Source of the DNA: Chitinophagaceae bacterium
Lineage (GTDB): Bacteria > Bacteroidota > Bacteroidia > Chitinophagales > Chitinophagaceae
Direction: 5' to 3'
Length of the DNA: 64,000 bases
Assembly: GCA_016708765.1 (NCBI GenBank)
Contig: JADJFD010000002.1
Location: forward strand, 310,001-374,000
A program made the translations under genes and the position numbers. This document shows, piece by piece, positions 18,164-28,186 of this stretch; positions within the stretch are counted from its first letter, which is position 1, and each line of letters opens with the position of its first letter. The notes under the pieces were generated by a model. It saw only the letters and a program-made list of their open reading frames with translations. It ran no database searches and had not been told where the DNA came from.

Positions 18164-19381
18164 TTAATGATGCGCCCATTCTATAGTATCCAAATCAATT
18201 CCTTCTTTATACATTTCCCACAATGGACTCATTTCTCTTAACTTGTTCACTGTATTTGTTACTTGTTCAACAGTATAATCAATTTGCTCTTCAGTTGTAA
18301 ATCTTCCCAAGCCGAAACGCAGCGAACTGTGTGCCAGATCATCTCCAAGGCCTAATGCTTTTAATACATACGAAGGCTCAAGAGAAGCAGACGTACAAGC
18401 TGAACCAGATGATAATGCGATATTCTTATTAAAGCCCATCAGCAAACCTTCGCCTTCCACATGCTTGAAAGAAATATTAGTTACATGTGGCAGCTTATGT
18501 TCTTTATCGCCGTTCAAATATGATTCTTCTACTTTCAACAATTCAGTTTGCAATTTATCTCTCAGCTTACTTACTCTTGCTGTTTCTTCTTCCATCTCGT
18601 TCATACAAATCTCACAAGCCTTACCAAACCCAACAATACCCGGAACATTCAATGTACCGCTTCTCATTCCTCTTTCATGTCCGCCACCATCTAGCTGAGC
18701 TGTTACTTTCACCCTTGGATTTTTACGGCGTACATATAATGCACCAACGCCTTTCGGACCGTACATTTTATGTGCTGTAAAAGCCATCAGGTCAATGCCG
18801 TCTTTGTTTACATCAACAGGTATTTTACCAACTGCCTGCACCGCATCGCTAAAAACAAGCACACCATGCTTTTTCGCAATTGCACTTATTTCTTTCATCG
18901 GCATCACAGTTCCAATCTCATTATTTGCATACATCAAAGCAATCAAAATAGTATTGGGTTTGATAGCTGCTTCCAGTTCTGCAAGATCTACCAGTCCATT
19001 ATCTTTTACTTTCAGATACGTTACTTCGCCGCCTTCTTTTTCAATATGCTTACAAGTATCTAACACTGCTTTATGCTCGATATTACAAGTGATGATATGA
19101 TTGCCTTTGCTGGCATACATTTCAAACACACCTTTCAAAGCAAGGTTATCAGCTTCAGTTGCACCAGAAGTAAAAATTATTTCTTTTGGATCTGCACCAA
19201 TCAGTTTTGCCACTTGCTCTCTTGCATAGTCAACAGCCTCTTCTGCCTGCCAGCCAAAAGGATGGTTACGGCTTGCCGCATTTCCGAAATTATTGGTGAA
19301 ATAAGGAATCATTGCATCCACTACTCTTGGGTCGCAGGGTGTAGTAGCATTGTGGTCTAAATAAATAGGAAAATTCAACAT
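18164..19381 (-). CDS. iscS: Cysteine desulfurase IscS
   Basis: A 405-residue PLP enzyme that removes sulfur from L-cysteine and hands it to IscU. The start at 19381 is chosen because MLNFPIYLDHNATTPCDPRV matches the family N-terminus; an upstream in-frame start at 19417 would add 12 unconserved residues. The PLP lysine is in FTAHKMYGPKGVGALYV, and the catalytic loop cysteine is in SSGSACTSASLEP. The C-terminal domain ends at the usual length. The gene precedes iscU on the same strand. A TAAATTTG box on the minus strand lies 33 bases upstream. No iscR regulator gene is adjacent. Confidence 0.94.
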   Translation of the reverse strand: MLNFPIYLDHNATTPCDPRVVDAMIPYFTNNFGNAASRNHPFGWQAEEAVDYAREQVAKLIGADPKEIIFTSGATEADNLALKGVFEMYASKGNHIITCNIEHKAVLDTCKHIEKEGGEVTYLKVKDNGLVDLAELEAAIKPNTILIALMYANNEIGTVMPMKEISAIAKKHGVLVFSDAVQAVGKIPVDVNKDGIDLMAFTAHKMYGPKGVGALYVRRKNPRVKVTAQLDGGGHERGMRSGTLNVPGIVGFGKACEICMNEMEEETARVSKLRDKLQTELLKVEESYLNGDKEHKLPHVTNISFKHVEGEGLLMGFNKNIALSSGSACTSASLEPSYVLKALGLGDDLAHSSLRFGLGRFTTEEQIDYTVEQVTNTVNKLREMSPLWEMYKEGIDLDTIEWAHH

Positions 19382-19414
19382 AATCTTGAAGTTGTTCGTT
19401 TTTGTTTCTAAACA

Positions 19415-19422
19415 CAAATTTA
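19415..19422 (-). promoter_or_regulatory. -7 promoter box for iscS
   Basis: On the minus strand the sequence reads TAAATTTG, matching TAnnTTTG, 33 bases before the iscS ATG at 19381. Confidence 0.45.
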
Positions 19423-19500
19423 ACCCAAAAGGTTCTAACTAAACAGGCTGAAATGATCATATGAGTGGATTTTACCGAAATCGCAAGCTAAAAAACACAA

Positions 19501-19530
19501 AACCGCCTCTGTAAAAGTACAGAGGCGGTT
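19501..19530 (-). terminator. Rho-independent terminator after susD
   Basis: AACCGCCTCTGT and ACAGAGGCGGTT form a perfect 12-base-pair stem with a 6-base loop. On the minus strand T residues follow. It lies 33 bases after the SusD-like gene. Confidence 0.8.
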
Positions 19531-19563
19531 AATTTATGAAAACTCGATAAGTTACTTTCTAAT

Positions 19564-21000
19564 TTATGGTAACCACCACATTTTAGCATAATTATCATCT
19601 GTACCACCTTGAGCGGTAACAGCTGCATTATAATTAGTTCCGTTAAGAGCAGCTTCAGTAGTAGGATAGCCAAGTCTTTTAGGAATACCTCGAGGATCAA
19701 TAGCATCAATTGCAGGTGTTAAAACAGGGAACCCAGTACGACGCCAGTCATTCCATGTTTCCCAGCTATTTAAGTACATATGAACCCATTTTTCTGACAT
19801 TATTTGACTATATCCTGTTGCAGGTACATATAAAACGCCTGGCAATGCGATGTATGCGTTATAAGCTGCAAGTGTATATACACCATATTGCTCCATTGAT
19901 GCTTTAATTGCATCCAGATAAAAGATTGCAGCCTGGGCATCACCACCAACTTCGTATCCGATTTTGGCAGCTTCTGCTCTCATAAATAAAACCTGTGCAT
20001 AATTCATCAAAGGCATTTTAGCACCAGCTGCACGGAAATAGTTTCCGATTCGGCTGTAAGCCGCAGGAATATTTACTGCAACGTTTCTTCCATATGGTAA
20101 TCCTTTTATTATATTTCCTGCTAATACTTCAGCATAGATTGGTAAACGAGGATCACTTTTAGTATCCATATAATCCGTAAGTGTTTTACTGATAGCATAG
20201 TCGTTTCTGTTACTTACACTATAATTATTATACCATGGATTATAGTTATTAGGATCACCTGCTAAAAAAGAATAATTTACATTTTGTGCATTGCTGGTTA
20301 TTACACCTGCTGCTAATGCGGCAGTATATTCAGTTTTACCTTTAACAGCATCTTTTACAGAAAGCCGCAAGGCCATTACCATACGCATTGTATTGGCAAA
20401 ACGTTTCCAGGCATTCATATCTCCATTAAGCATAACATCACCTTCTACTTTTGCTTCTGCTGATGTAACCTGTGCAGATGCTTCGGTAAACTCTTTGAAT
20501 AAATCCGTATAAATAGCCTGTTGCCCATCATAAACGGGAGAGTAAGAAGTTGATCCTTTTAATGCGTCAAAGTATGGAATATTGCCCCATTTATCAGTCA
20601 TTAATAAATAATAATAGGCCTTCAATATTCTTGCTACACCAATCTGGTTGTTTTTAGAACCATTGCCATTGGCTGATTTTGACCCTGCATTATTATAATT
20701 GATGATTGTTTCCAAGTCATATAATGGACCAGTGTACCAAGTAGAAAATGAAAGGTTTCTGTCATTGTATAAAGAAGGACCAGGATAAGGACCTTCTGAA
20801 AGGTGCTGAATATACATTGCTCCTAATCTGGAAGCAGCAGTATTACCTAAACTTAAGCTACTCATTGCTTGCAAAGAATTTGTCAATAGTGCCTTGGTAG
20901 ACGCCTCCGTAAGTAATGCCGGAGAAACATTGGTATCCTCAAACTTATTGCAACTATAAAGCATTACAGTTGCAGTTAAAAAGATTATTAATTTTTTCAT
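19564..21000 (-). CDS. SusD/RagB-like outer-membrane nutrient-binding lipoprotein
   Basis: A 478-residue surface lipoprotein that would sit on top of the SusC-like channel as a lid and bind the substrate. A lipobox LYSC gives lipidated Cys17. The fold is helical (TPR-like): long conserved segments near residues 60-110 and the C-terminal block WVHMYLNSWETWNDWRRTGF, which is characteristic of the SusD-like_2 branch often paired with peptide or unknown-substrate transporters. The gene follows the susC-like gene by 38 bases on the same strand, the usual order. No glycoside hydrolase, sigma or anti-sigma gene is adjacent, so the substrate cannot be inferred. Confidence 0.88.
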   Translation of the reverse strand: MKKLIIFLTATVMLYSCNKFEDTNVSPALLTEASTKALLTNSLQAMSSLSLGNTAASRLGAMYIQHLSEGPYPGPSLYNDRNLSFSTWYTGPLYDLETIINYNNAGSKSANGNGSKNNQIGVARILKAYYYLLMTDKWGNIPYFDALKGSTSYSPVYDGQQAIYTDLFKEFTEASAQVTSAEAKVEGDVMLNGDMNAWKRFANTMRMVMALRLSVKDAVKGKTEYTAALAAGVITSNAQNVNYSFLAGDPNNYNPWYNNYSVSNRNDYAISKTLTDYMDTKSDPRLPIYAEVLAGNIIKGLPYGRNVAVNIPAAYSRIGNYFRAAGAKMPLMNYAQVLFMRAEAAKIGYEVGGDAQAAIFYLDAIKASMEQYGVYTLAAYNAYIALPGVLYVPATGYSQIMSEKWVHMYLNSWETWNDWRRTGFPVLTPAIDAIDPRGIPKRLGYPTTEAALNGTNYNAAVTAQGGTDDNYAKMWWLP

Positions 21001-21038
21001 ATTTAAATATTTTAAATGATGTATTGATTTTCTTTTTA

Positions 21039-24000
21039 TCAGAATCCTACTCTAAGGTTAATACCGATTTGGCGAGTTGCAGACAACTGTCCTCCTTCTC
21101 TATAGAATACTTCCAATTCTGATGGATCAATACCATATTTTTTTGCCTCAGCAGATATCAACCAAGCATTTTGTACAATAACTCCAATGTTTGCCGTTTT
21201 AGCAATTTTAGTTTTTTGTAATAATGCTGTTGGCAGATTATAACCTAATCTTATATCACGAAGTTTGATATAAGATGCATCTAATAAAACTTCTCTTGCA
21301 TCTTTTTGGCGTGCAGTATACCAATAAGAACGGGCACTGATATAACGGTTATTAGGAGTTCCATCAGCAAATGCACCAGGAATACGAATACCACCATTTC
21401 CCGTATTACCACCAGCCAATGTATAAGCACCTGGATAATCTCTCCAATCAAATCCTTTATCATTAACACCAACAGTTTCTTGCGAAAGACCAGCTCCTGT
21501 GTTAAAGTTCCTTGTTTCTGAATAAAATAATCCACCCTTCTGAAAGTCTATGGAGAAAGTCAAATCAAATCCTTTATAACGGAAAGAGTTAAATATACCT
21601 CCAGTCCATTTTGGAAGAACAGTACCTATCTTTTCGCCAATGGTGTAATCAGGTTGACCATTTGAAAGAATAACAGTTTCTCCTTTTGCATTTACTTTCC
21701 ATTTACGGCCATAATAAGTTCCCCACTCACCACCAACCGGATGCTCCAATCTTGTATCAAATCTGTTGGTTGCATATAAATATGTATTGATGCCAGGAGC
21801 TAATTCTCTGATTTCATTTCTGTTTTTAGCCCAGTTCATCGTTATATCCCATGAGAAATTTTTAGATTGTATAGCATTGCCGTTTAAAGTGATTTCAACT
21901 CCTTTACTAACTATACTACCCGCATTGATCTGTGCAGTAGTAAATCCGCTTGCAGGCGAAACATCCACTGCCAAAATCTGATCAGTATTATTATTCTGAT
22001 AGATCGTAAAATCTATACCAAATTTCTTAAAGAAACGTAATTCAGCTCCTACCTCCCATGCTTTTGTTAAAGCTGGTCTGATACCTCCACCTCTGAACTG
22101 ATTTCCAATTGTAGCAGATGGATTTGTTCCATAAAAAGAACCATTGTTGATTGCAATATCCAAACTATGAGCACCCAGGTCAGAACCAACAGATGCATAA
22201 GAAGCACGGATTTTTCCATAAGTAAGCCAATTATAAACACTGGTCTTTCTAAGCAATTCTGTAAAAACAAAGCTTAAGCTTGCTGAAGGATAATTATAAG
22301 AATTTTCTTCTTCAGGTAAAGCTGATGACCAGTCATTTCTTATTGTTCCTTCCAGATAAACCATATCCCTCCATCCTACTGATGCTTTTCCATAAATACT
22401 GTTCACCACTTTATTTGTATAAGACCTTGAAATGTTAGGTCTGGCAATTGAAGCAGCTATATCAAAATAATTAGGAGAACTTAAACCACCTGCAGTTGAT
22501 TCTGAAAGCTGACTATATCTCTCCCGGCGTTTGTTTGCTCCGATTAATCCATCTACAGAAAAATCGCCAAACTTATTCTTATAGGTAAGGTTGGTTTCAT
22601 AATTCAACTCCCTGTATTGGTTCTGATTTATTGAAAATGCATCCAGCTGAAGTCCACCAGTAGCAACACTGAAATCATTCTCGTTAGTATAAGAATTCAA
22701 CCTAGCATAAGATTGCAGATTAAGATGCTTGTTAATTTTTATATTCAAACCAACATTACCAACAAGACGATTATGATTTCTTGTTCCATAGTTTTCTTTT
22801 ACTACAAAATAAGGGTTATCCCAATATTGCGGTTTACCATATACAGCCAAGTCACTTGACGCATTAGGATCGCCAATATTCCATGAATTAAGACTTCCGT
22901 CTGGTTCTCTGTATTGCTTCATTTTTTCAATATCCAACTGACGCTGAAACCACTGGTTAAAGTTTTGCATTACATTCAACCCATCTAATCTATAACCTTC
23001 CTCTGGTTGACCTTTTGTAAAACTTGTAGTATAAGCTATATCACTAGAAAGTGTAAGGTATTTTCCAACATCGAAAGAACCATTCAGGCCTATTTGATGT
23101 TGTTGTCTTCTTGCTTCAGGAATGATCAACGTTCTGTCCTGATTACCATACGTCAATCTTAAGTTATGACTCTCTCCACCAGTAGTGAAGGCAATGCTGT
23201 TATTAAGATTAATACCAGTATTAAAAAAGTTTTTAACATTATCTGGTTGAGGAGTTAAAGCAGAAAGCTGACCAAACTCGCTACCCGGATACCAACTATA
23301 ATAAGGTCTGTATTGAGATCCATCCATTTTAGGTCCCCAACTTTCATCGGCTCCATATTCTAGCATACGCTGGCCATTAAAAGCAGCCCAACTTGCTGGG
23401 TGAACGGCAGCATTATATTTAAATATATAAAACCCTGTGCATCAAAAGCAGTACCTGCACTCGTTAAACTTGATGAGTATCCTCCAGCATATTCATTCTG
23501 ATAAGGTGGAATCAGGGCCAATCTCTCACCTGTAACACCAAGATTAACTTCAACACTGCTAGATTTTTTTCTTGATCCTTTCTTTGTTGTAATAACTACT
23601 GCACCATTTGCAGCTCTTTGACCATATAAGGCGGTAGCAGCGGGGCCTTTCAATACTGACACATTTTCAATATTATCCATTAATACCGCAGATTGGTTTG
23701 AAATAGTACCATCCACAATAAAAATTGGAGAAGTAGGGCCTAAGCCTGTTACACCACGAATTAAGATATCAGCATTATCAAATGTAGAACTAGGAGAACC
23801 TACTAACTGAACACCGGCCACTTTACCTGCTAAACTGGTACTTAAGTCAACGTTTTTAGTTAGGTTCAATTTCTCTCCACTTACTTCCTGAACAGAATAT
23901 CCAAGAGCTTTTTTCTCCCTTTTAATACCAAGGGCGGTTACAACTACTTCATTCATTTCTCCTGAAAGAACTGTTAGTTGAACTTTCATATCGCTGCCAG

Positions 24001-24247
24001 AATTAAATTCTCTTTCGTCATAGCCTGTTGCTGAAATTTTAAGAACAGCTCCGGTATTGACACTTAAAGAAAATACACCTGCATCATTTGCAACTGTACC
24101 ATTTCGGGTTCCTTTTTCTTTAATTGATGCTCCTGGAATAGGTGCTCCACTTGCATCGGTTACTTTTCCGCTTACAGTAACCTTTTGACCAAAGGAAAAA
24201 GTCAAAAGCCCAAACAAGCAGATTAATACTACTAATAGTTTTTTCAT
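21039..24247 (-). CDS. SusC/RagA family TonB-linked outer-membrane transporter, frameshifted
   Basis: A large TonB-dependent transporter of about 1069 residues once repaired. Order of parts: signal peptide, carboxypeptidase-like beta-sandwich (residues 25-105, VSGKVTDASGAPIPGASI), TonB box region (EVVVTALGIKREKKALGYS), plug domain (SLAGKVAGVQLVGSPSS, VLKGPAATALYGQRAANG), then the beta-barrel ending in Phe. The frame breaks at about 23429-23432, where AAAA on the + strand should be five A. Restoring one base reads GFYIFKYNAAVHPASWAAF and joins both halves. It is followed by the SusD-like partner and would import an oligomeric nutrient across the outer membrane with energy from TonB. The 164-base gap upstream, shared with the epimerase gene, holds the promoters. 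Confidence 0.88.
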
Positions 24248-24411
24248 CAGTTTAGTTTTGGTGAGTAGAAGTTATTAATTTGTTAAAGTTTCGTAATATA
24301 TAAATATTGCTTATATGAAAAAAAAGTTTTTTTTATGATAAAAAACTTACTTTTATACCGCTGATTATCAATATTTTACGTTTTAATGAAACTGGTAAAA
24401 TTAGAAGTCTT

Positions 24412-24819
24412 ATGCAAAAAGTTGAACATATAGGAATCGCCGTTAAAAATCTTTCCGTATCAATCCCTTTATTTGAAAAGCTGCTCAATACCAACTGTTA
24501 TAAAACAGAAGAAGTTGATTCAGAAAAAGTGAATACTGCTTTTTTTCGTCAGGGAGAAACAAAGATTGAACTGGTGGAAAGTACCGACCCTGATGGTGTG
24601 ATTGCCCGTTTCATTGAAAAAAAAGGCGAAGGGTTACATCATATAGCATTTGATGTAACTGATATATATGCAGAAATGAAGCGGTTGAAAAGTGAAGGGT
24701 TTGTGTTGTTGAATGATTCCCCAAAAGATGGTGCTGATAATAAACTCGTTTGTTTTCTTCATCCCAAACATACCAACGGAGTTCTAATAGAATTATGTAT
24801 GGAAAAAACGAAGGATTAA
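24412..24819 (+). CDS. mce: Methylmalonyl-CoA epimerase
   Basis: A 135-residue VOC-fold enzyme that interconverts the (2R) and (2S) forms of methylmalonyl-CoA in propionyl-CoA metabolism. The metal ligands are visible in the expected places: His6 in VEHIGIAV, a Gln/Glu around the TKIELVE strand, His in LHHIAFDV near residue 78, and Glu in VLIELCM near the end. The length and order of the two beta-alpha-beta repeats match the family. It is divergent from the SusC gene. The B12-binding subunit at 1.6 kb may function in the same pathway. Confidence 0.92.
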   Translation: MQKVEHIGIAVKNLSVSIPLFEKLLNTNCYKTEEVDSEKVNTAFFRQGETKIELVESTDPDGVIARFIEKKGEGLHHIAFDVTDIYAEMKRLKSEGFVLLNDSPKDGADNKLVCFLHPKHTNGVLIELCMEKTKD

Positions 24820-24830
24820 AAAAGTCCGAG

Positions 24831-24857
24831 AGAAGAATACTTCTCCCGGAGAAATTG
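24831..24857. terminator. Possible bidirectional terminator
   Basis: CCGAGAGAAG and CTTCTCCCGG form an imperfect stem around AATA between the convergent epimerase and lipoprotein genes. No strong T run follows, so this is tentative. Confidence 0.35.
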
Positions 24858-24868
24858 ATTATTGTTTC

Positions 24869-25402
24869 TTATTCCATATTATCTATATCCTTCTGCATCG
24901 AGTTCTCCATCAGTTTCATTTTATTCTTTGCAGCAAAACTTTGCTGGTTAATACGAAATGCGTAGTCAACTCTTTTTTCTTCTGCTGTTAGCTTTTCCAG
25001 CACTTTATCTAACTGGTCATCTGCATCAGCTGCCCCTTCTTTACGAATCTGGATTATTTTCTTGTAATAATCATCAAAAGCTTTTTTGTAAAAGGTAAAA
25101 GAATTAACAGCAGCCTCTCTGAAAGTAGTATCTTTTCTAAAGCCAGGCATTCCTTTTATGTCTTTGATCATGATTGCGGCTTCTGCAGAATATTTGTCCA
25201 GTAACTTATCTGCCGAATCAAGATTAACTTTTGCAGCATCGGCAAACTTCATTATTCTTTCAAGCAGTATAGTTTGCTTTCCTATTATATAATCGTTGTA
25301 CTCTACTGGTGTTTTATAGGTTACACCATTTGCCCCTTTTTCAGGACTGTTACATGCCATAAAGCCTACGACCACAAACAGAACCAAGACTAATTTTTTC
25401 AT
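24869..25402 (-). CDS. Conserved hypothetical lipoprotein
   Basis: A 177-residue exported protein. The signal peptide ends in a lipobox, GFMAC, with Cys17 as the likely lipidated residue. The remainder is almost wholly helical with heptad-like charge patterns (KLLDKYSAEAAIMIKD, DQLDKVLEKLTAEEKRVDYA), suggesting a helical bundle. It resembles a family of Bacteroidota and spirochaete surface lipoproteins annotated as LIC11966-like, but I am not certain of this. No catalytic motif is seen. It lies downstream of rnc by 37 bases on the same strand and may be co-transcribed. Confidence 0.65.
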   Translation of the reverse strand: MKKLVLVLFVVVGFMACNSPEKGANGVTYKTPVEYNDYIIGKQTILLERIMKFADAAKVNLDSADKLLDKYSAEAAIMIKDIKGMPGFRKDTTFREAAVNSFTFYKKAFDDYYKKIIQIRKEGAADADDQLDKVLEKLTAEEKRVDYAFRINQQSFAAKNKMKLMENSMQKDIDNME

Positions 25403-25439
25403 TTATTATTTTTTTTATTGATTAAATACTTGAAATAAA

Positions 25440-26177
25440 TTAATAACCTTCTGCCACCGAATCTGCGTTCACTATTCCTAACTTATCTACTGCAACCTGT
25501 GCCGCTATCTGCGACGCATCTTTTTTATTATAGGCTTTCCCTTCTGCAATATTTTTTCCATCTACCATTGCCGCAACGGTAAACAAGCGCCGACCATTTT
25601 CCAGTTTTTCATTGAGCGTTTCAAACTCTAGCACCTTACCATTCTTATTGGCCCAGCCATACAGTTTATTCTTATGATTGATTTCCAATATCTCCAGATC
25701 ATCCATAAACATATGTGGCAAAATGATACACTCCATTACCCATTTAGAAGTTTTCTTATACCCATGATCCAAATAAATTGCTCCAACAAGTGCTTCCAAT
25801 GTGTTACCAAATATCTGGCTCACTTTTAATGCGCCGTCCATTTTATTATATAATGTCACTTTTTTTAATCCCATCCTCACAGCTATTTCATTCAGTTGCT
25901 GGCGGTTCACCATCTTACTCCGCATTTCTGTAAGAAATCCTTCTTCTTTGTATGGATATCGTTTAAACAAATAATCGGCTACTAATGCACTAAGGATGGC
26001 ATCGCCAAGGTATTCAATCCGTTCGTTATTCTCGTCTGCATTTTCTCTAATGGACCGATGTGTGAGTGCTGTTTGGTATAAAGAAACATTTCGTGGCTTG
26101 AAGCCAAGAATATTTTTTAATTCCTTCTTAAAAGATGAGCCGGTGTATTTACCGGAAAAAAATTTTAAAAAATCCAC
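25440..26177 (-). CDS. rnc: Ribonuclease III
   Basis: A 245-residue double-strand-specific endoribonuclease that processes rRNA precursors and structured RNAs. The RNase III signature NNERIEYLGDAILSALVADY lies near residues 49-68 with the catalytic Glu and Asp; the second acidic pair is in NTLEALVGAIYLDHG near 120-135. A C-terminal double-stranded-RNA-binding domain (residues 170-240) ends in KKDASQIAAQVAVDKLG. Length is normal. It follows fabF and acpP on the same strand, the common fatty-acid to rnc order in Bacteroidota, but a 167-base AT-rich gap separates it from fabF. Confidence 0.94.
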   Translation of the reverse strand: MDFLKFFSGKYTGSSFKKELKNILGFKPRNVSLYQTALTHRSIRENADENNERIEYLGDAILSALVADYLFKRYPYKEEGFLTEMRSKMVNRQQLNEIAVRMGLKKVTLYNKMDGALKVSQIFGNTLEALVGAIYLDHGYKKTSKWVMECIILPHMFMDDLEILEINHKNKLYGWANKNGKVLEFETLNEKLENGRRLFTVAAMVDGKNIAEGKAYNKKDASQIAAQVAVDKLGIVNADSVAEGY

Positions 26178-26189
26178 AGGCGTTAAGCT

Positions 26190-26344
26190 ACAAAAATTGG
26201 TTGATTAGTTAAATTGTTAATTGGTTGATTAGTGCTTTTATGCAAAAGCTTTATTTTTCAATTATTTTCTTTTAAAAAATAATTTGTTTTTGTTCAATTT
26301 TTTTCTGTCGGGTTAACCAATTAACTGATTTACCAATAAACTAA
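26190..26344. repeat. AT-rich repetitive intergenic region between fabF and rnc
   Basis: ATTGGTTGATTAGT occurs twice near 26198-26232, and related sequence in the opposite orientation (TTAACCAATTAACTG, then ACCAATAAACTAATTAACT) lies at about 26313-26348, just before the fabF stop. The two blocks can pair imperfectly into a long hairpin. A poly-T and poly-A stretch lies between them. Function is unknown. Confidence 0.45.
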
Positions 26345-27598
26345 TTAACTCTTATACTCCTTCACAATCACACAAGCATTATGCCCGCCAAACCCAAATG
26401 TATTGCTGAGTGCTGCTCGTACCTTCCGCTCCTGTGCTTTATTGAAAGTGAAATTAAGTTTTGGATCTAGTTCAGGATCATCTGTAAAATGATTGATTGT
26501 TGGTGGAATGATGCCTGTAATAACCGCCTGTATACTTGCAATAGCTTCAATAACTCCAGCTGCACCAAGGCAGTGTCCAGTCATAGATTTGGTAGCACTA
26601 ATATTTAAATTATAAGCATGTTCACCAAAAACAGCTGTTATTGCTTTTACTTCTGCCCCATCGCCAATTGGAGTAGATGTGCCGTGAGTATTTATATAAT
26701 CAATTTCGTTTGCTTGCATTCCTGCATCGTCCAGGGCAACAATCATTACGTTTCTTGCTCCTAATCCTTCTGGATGTGGCGCAGTAATATGATGTGCATC
26801 GGCCGTGGCTCCGCAACCACCGATTTCGCAATAGATTTTTGCACCTCTTGCTTTTGCATGTTCCAGTTCTTCAAGAATCAGAATCCCGCAAGCTTCTCCC
26901 ATTACAAAACCATCTCTGTCTTTGTCATAAGGACGGCTGGCAGTTTTAGGATCGTCATTTCTTTCACTCATAGCCTTCATCGCATTAAAGCCTCCAACAC
27001 CTGCTTCGCTGATAACAGCTTCGCTTCCACCGGTAACAATAATATCTGATTTGCCAAGACGAATCAGATTGAAAGCATCCATAATGGCATTCGTACTACT
27101 GGCACAAGCACTAACAACAGCGAAGTTTGGACCCCGCAGATTATGCCGCATACTGATTTGCCCTGCAGCAATATCCAATATCATTTTTGGAATGAAGAAA
27201 GGATTAAAACGGGGGGTTCCATCACCTCTTGCAAAGTCGGTTACTTCATGCTGAAAAGTTATTAAACCGCCGATGCCGCTAGCAAAGACAACACCAACTC
27301 TATCCGGGTTTATGTTTTCTTTATTTAAACCAGCATCTGCCATTGCTTGATCGCTTACAACTAAGGCTAATTGTGTAAAGCGATCTATTTTTCTTGCTTC
27401 TTTTCTATCCAAAAAATCAGTGGGTTCAAAGTTTTTTATTTCGCAAGCAAACTTTGTTCGGAATTTAGAAGCATCAAATTGGGTAATCATATCTGCACCT
27501 GATACTCCATTAATTAACCCGTTCCAGTAATCAGGAACATTATTGCCAAGCGGTGTTAAAGCACCCATTCCTGTAACTACAACTCTTTTTAATTCCAT
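26345..27598 (-). CDS. fabF: 3-oxoacyl-ACP synthase II
   Basis: A 417-residue condensing enzyme that elongates acyl-ACP with malonyl-ACP in fatty acid synthesis. The Cys-His-His catalytic triad is visible: Cys in VVSACASSTNAI near residue 164, His in NTHGTSTPIGD near 304, and His in SATKSMTGHCLGAAG near 341. The N-terminus MELKRVVVTGMGALTPLGN is standard. acpP lies 136 bases upstream on the same strand, with a terminator between, so fabF may be partly read through or have its own promoter. Confidence 0.96.
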   Translation of the reverse strand: MELKRVVVTGMGALTPLGNNVPDYWNGLINGVSGADMITQFDASKFRTKFACEIKNFEPTDFLDRKEARKIDRFTQLALVVSDQAMADAGLNKENINPDRVGVVFASGIGGLITFQHEVTDFARGDGTPRFNPFFIPKMILDIAAGQISMRHNLRGPNFAVVSACASSTNAIMDAFNLIRLGKSDIIVTGGSEAVISEAGVGGFNAMKAMSERNDDPKTASRPYDKDRDGFVMGEACGILILEELEHAKARGAKIYCEIGGCGATADAHHITAPHPEGLGARNVMIVALDDAGMQANEIDYINTHGTSTPIGDGAEVKAITAVFGEHAYNLNISATKSMTGHCLGAAGVIEAIASIQAVITGIIPPTINHFTDDPELDPKLNFTFNKAQERKVRAALSNTFGFGGHNACVIVKEYKS

Positions 27599-27660
27599 AT
27601 AACGTCAAGATAATGTATTTATATAAAATACAAGACACTTTATAAATGTGCAAAGTAAAA

Positions 27661-27694
27661 AACCGCCTTCGCTGCTAATGACAGTCAGAAGGCG
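27661..27694 (-). terminator. Rho-independent terminator after acpP
   Basis: ACCGCCTTC and GAAGGCGGT form a 9-base-pair GC-rich stem. On the minus strand it is followed by six T. It sits between the co-directional acpP and fabF genes and probably reduces fabF expression relative to acpP. Confidence 0.7.
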
Positions 27695-27734
27695 GTATAA
27701 AAATTTTCCCGGTTAAAGCGGGACATTCCAATTC

Positions 27735-27971
27735 TTATTTGGCATGTTCTTCCAGGTAAGCAACAGCCTGACCAACTGAAGTTATGGTCTCTGCCTGCTC
27801 ATCAGGAATAGAAATATTAAATTCTTTTTCAAATTCCATAATTAATTCCACCGTGTCTAATGAATCGGCGCCTAGGTCATTTGTAAAAGAAGCTTCGTTG
27901 GTTACTTCTCCTTCGTCAACGCCTAGCTTGTCTACGATGATTTTTTTAACTCTTGATGCGATGTCTGACAT
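27735..27971 (-). CDS. acpP: Acyl carrier protein
   Basis: A 78-residue acidic protein that carries growing acyl chains on a phosphopantetheine arm. The attachment serine is in LGADSLDTVELIMEFEKEF near residue 37, the classic DSL motif. Helices I to III are normal and the length is standard. A TATTTTTG promoter box lies 26 bases upstream, and the terminator at 27661 follows. fabF is next on the same strand. Confidence 0.96.
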   Translation of the reverse strand: MSDIASRVKKIIVDKLGVDEGEVTNEASFTNDLGADSLDTVELIMEFEKEFNISIPDEQAETITSVGQAVAYLEEHAK

Positions 27972-27997
27972 GTTCTTAAAGTTTTGTTTATTGGTTG

Positions 27998-28005
27998 CAA
28001 AAATA
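27998..28005 (-). promoter_or_regulatory. -7 promoter box for acpP
   Basis: On the minus strand the sequence reads TATTTTTG, matching TAnnTTTG, 26 bases before the acpP ATG. Confidence 0.5.
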
Positions 28006-28186
28006 TACTTTTTGAATTAATAAGCATCGGAAAGCCATTATTTTCCATATTTATTCCAAAAGCCTGAAAATTAATTATTAAGGCCCTGAAAAACTTTACT
28101 GCGCCCCTGCTAAAATAAGCATTCAAACCGTTGGCAGTATTGTAAGTTCTTTGTATTTTGAAGTTCCGGCGGTTTAATTACAGGTT

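Noticed and set aside
18465..19360. Several plus-strand frames of about 75-100 residues opposite iscS
   Set aside because: iscS is clear on the other strand; these are codon-bias shadows with Cys/His-rich random composition.
24318..24335. A-run and T-run hairpin upstream of SusC as a terminator
   Set aside because: It is an A8-G-T8 sequence in an AT-rich promoter region between divergent genes; nothing needs terminating there.
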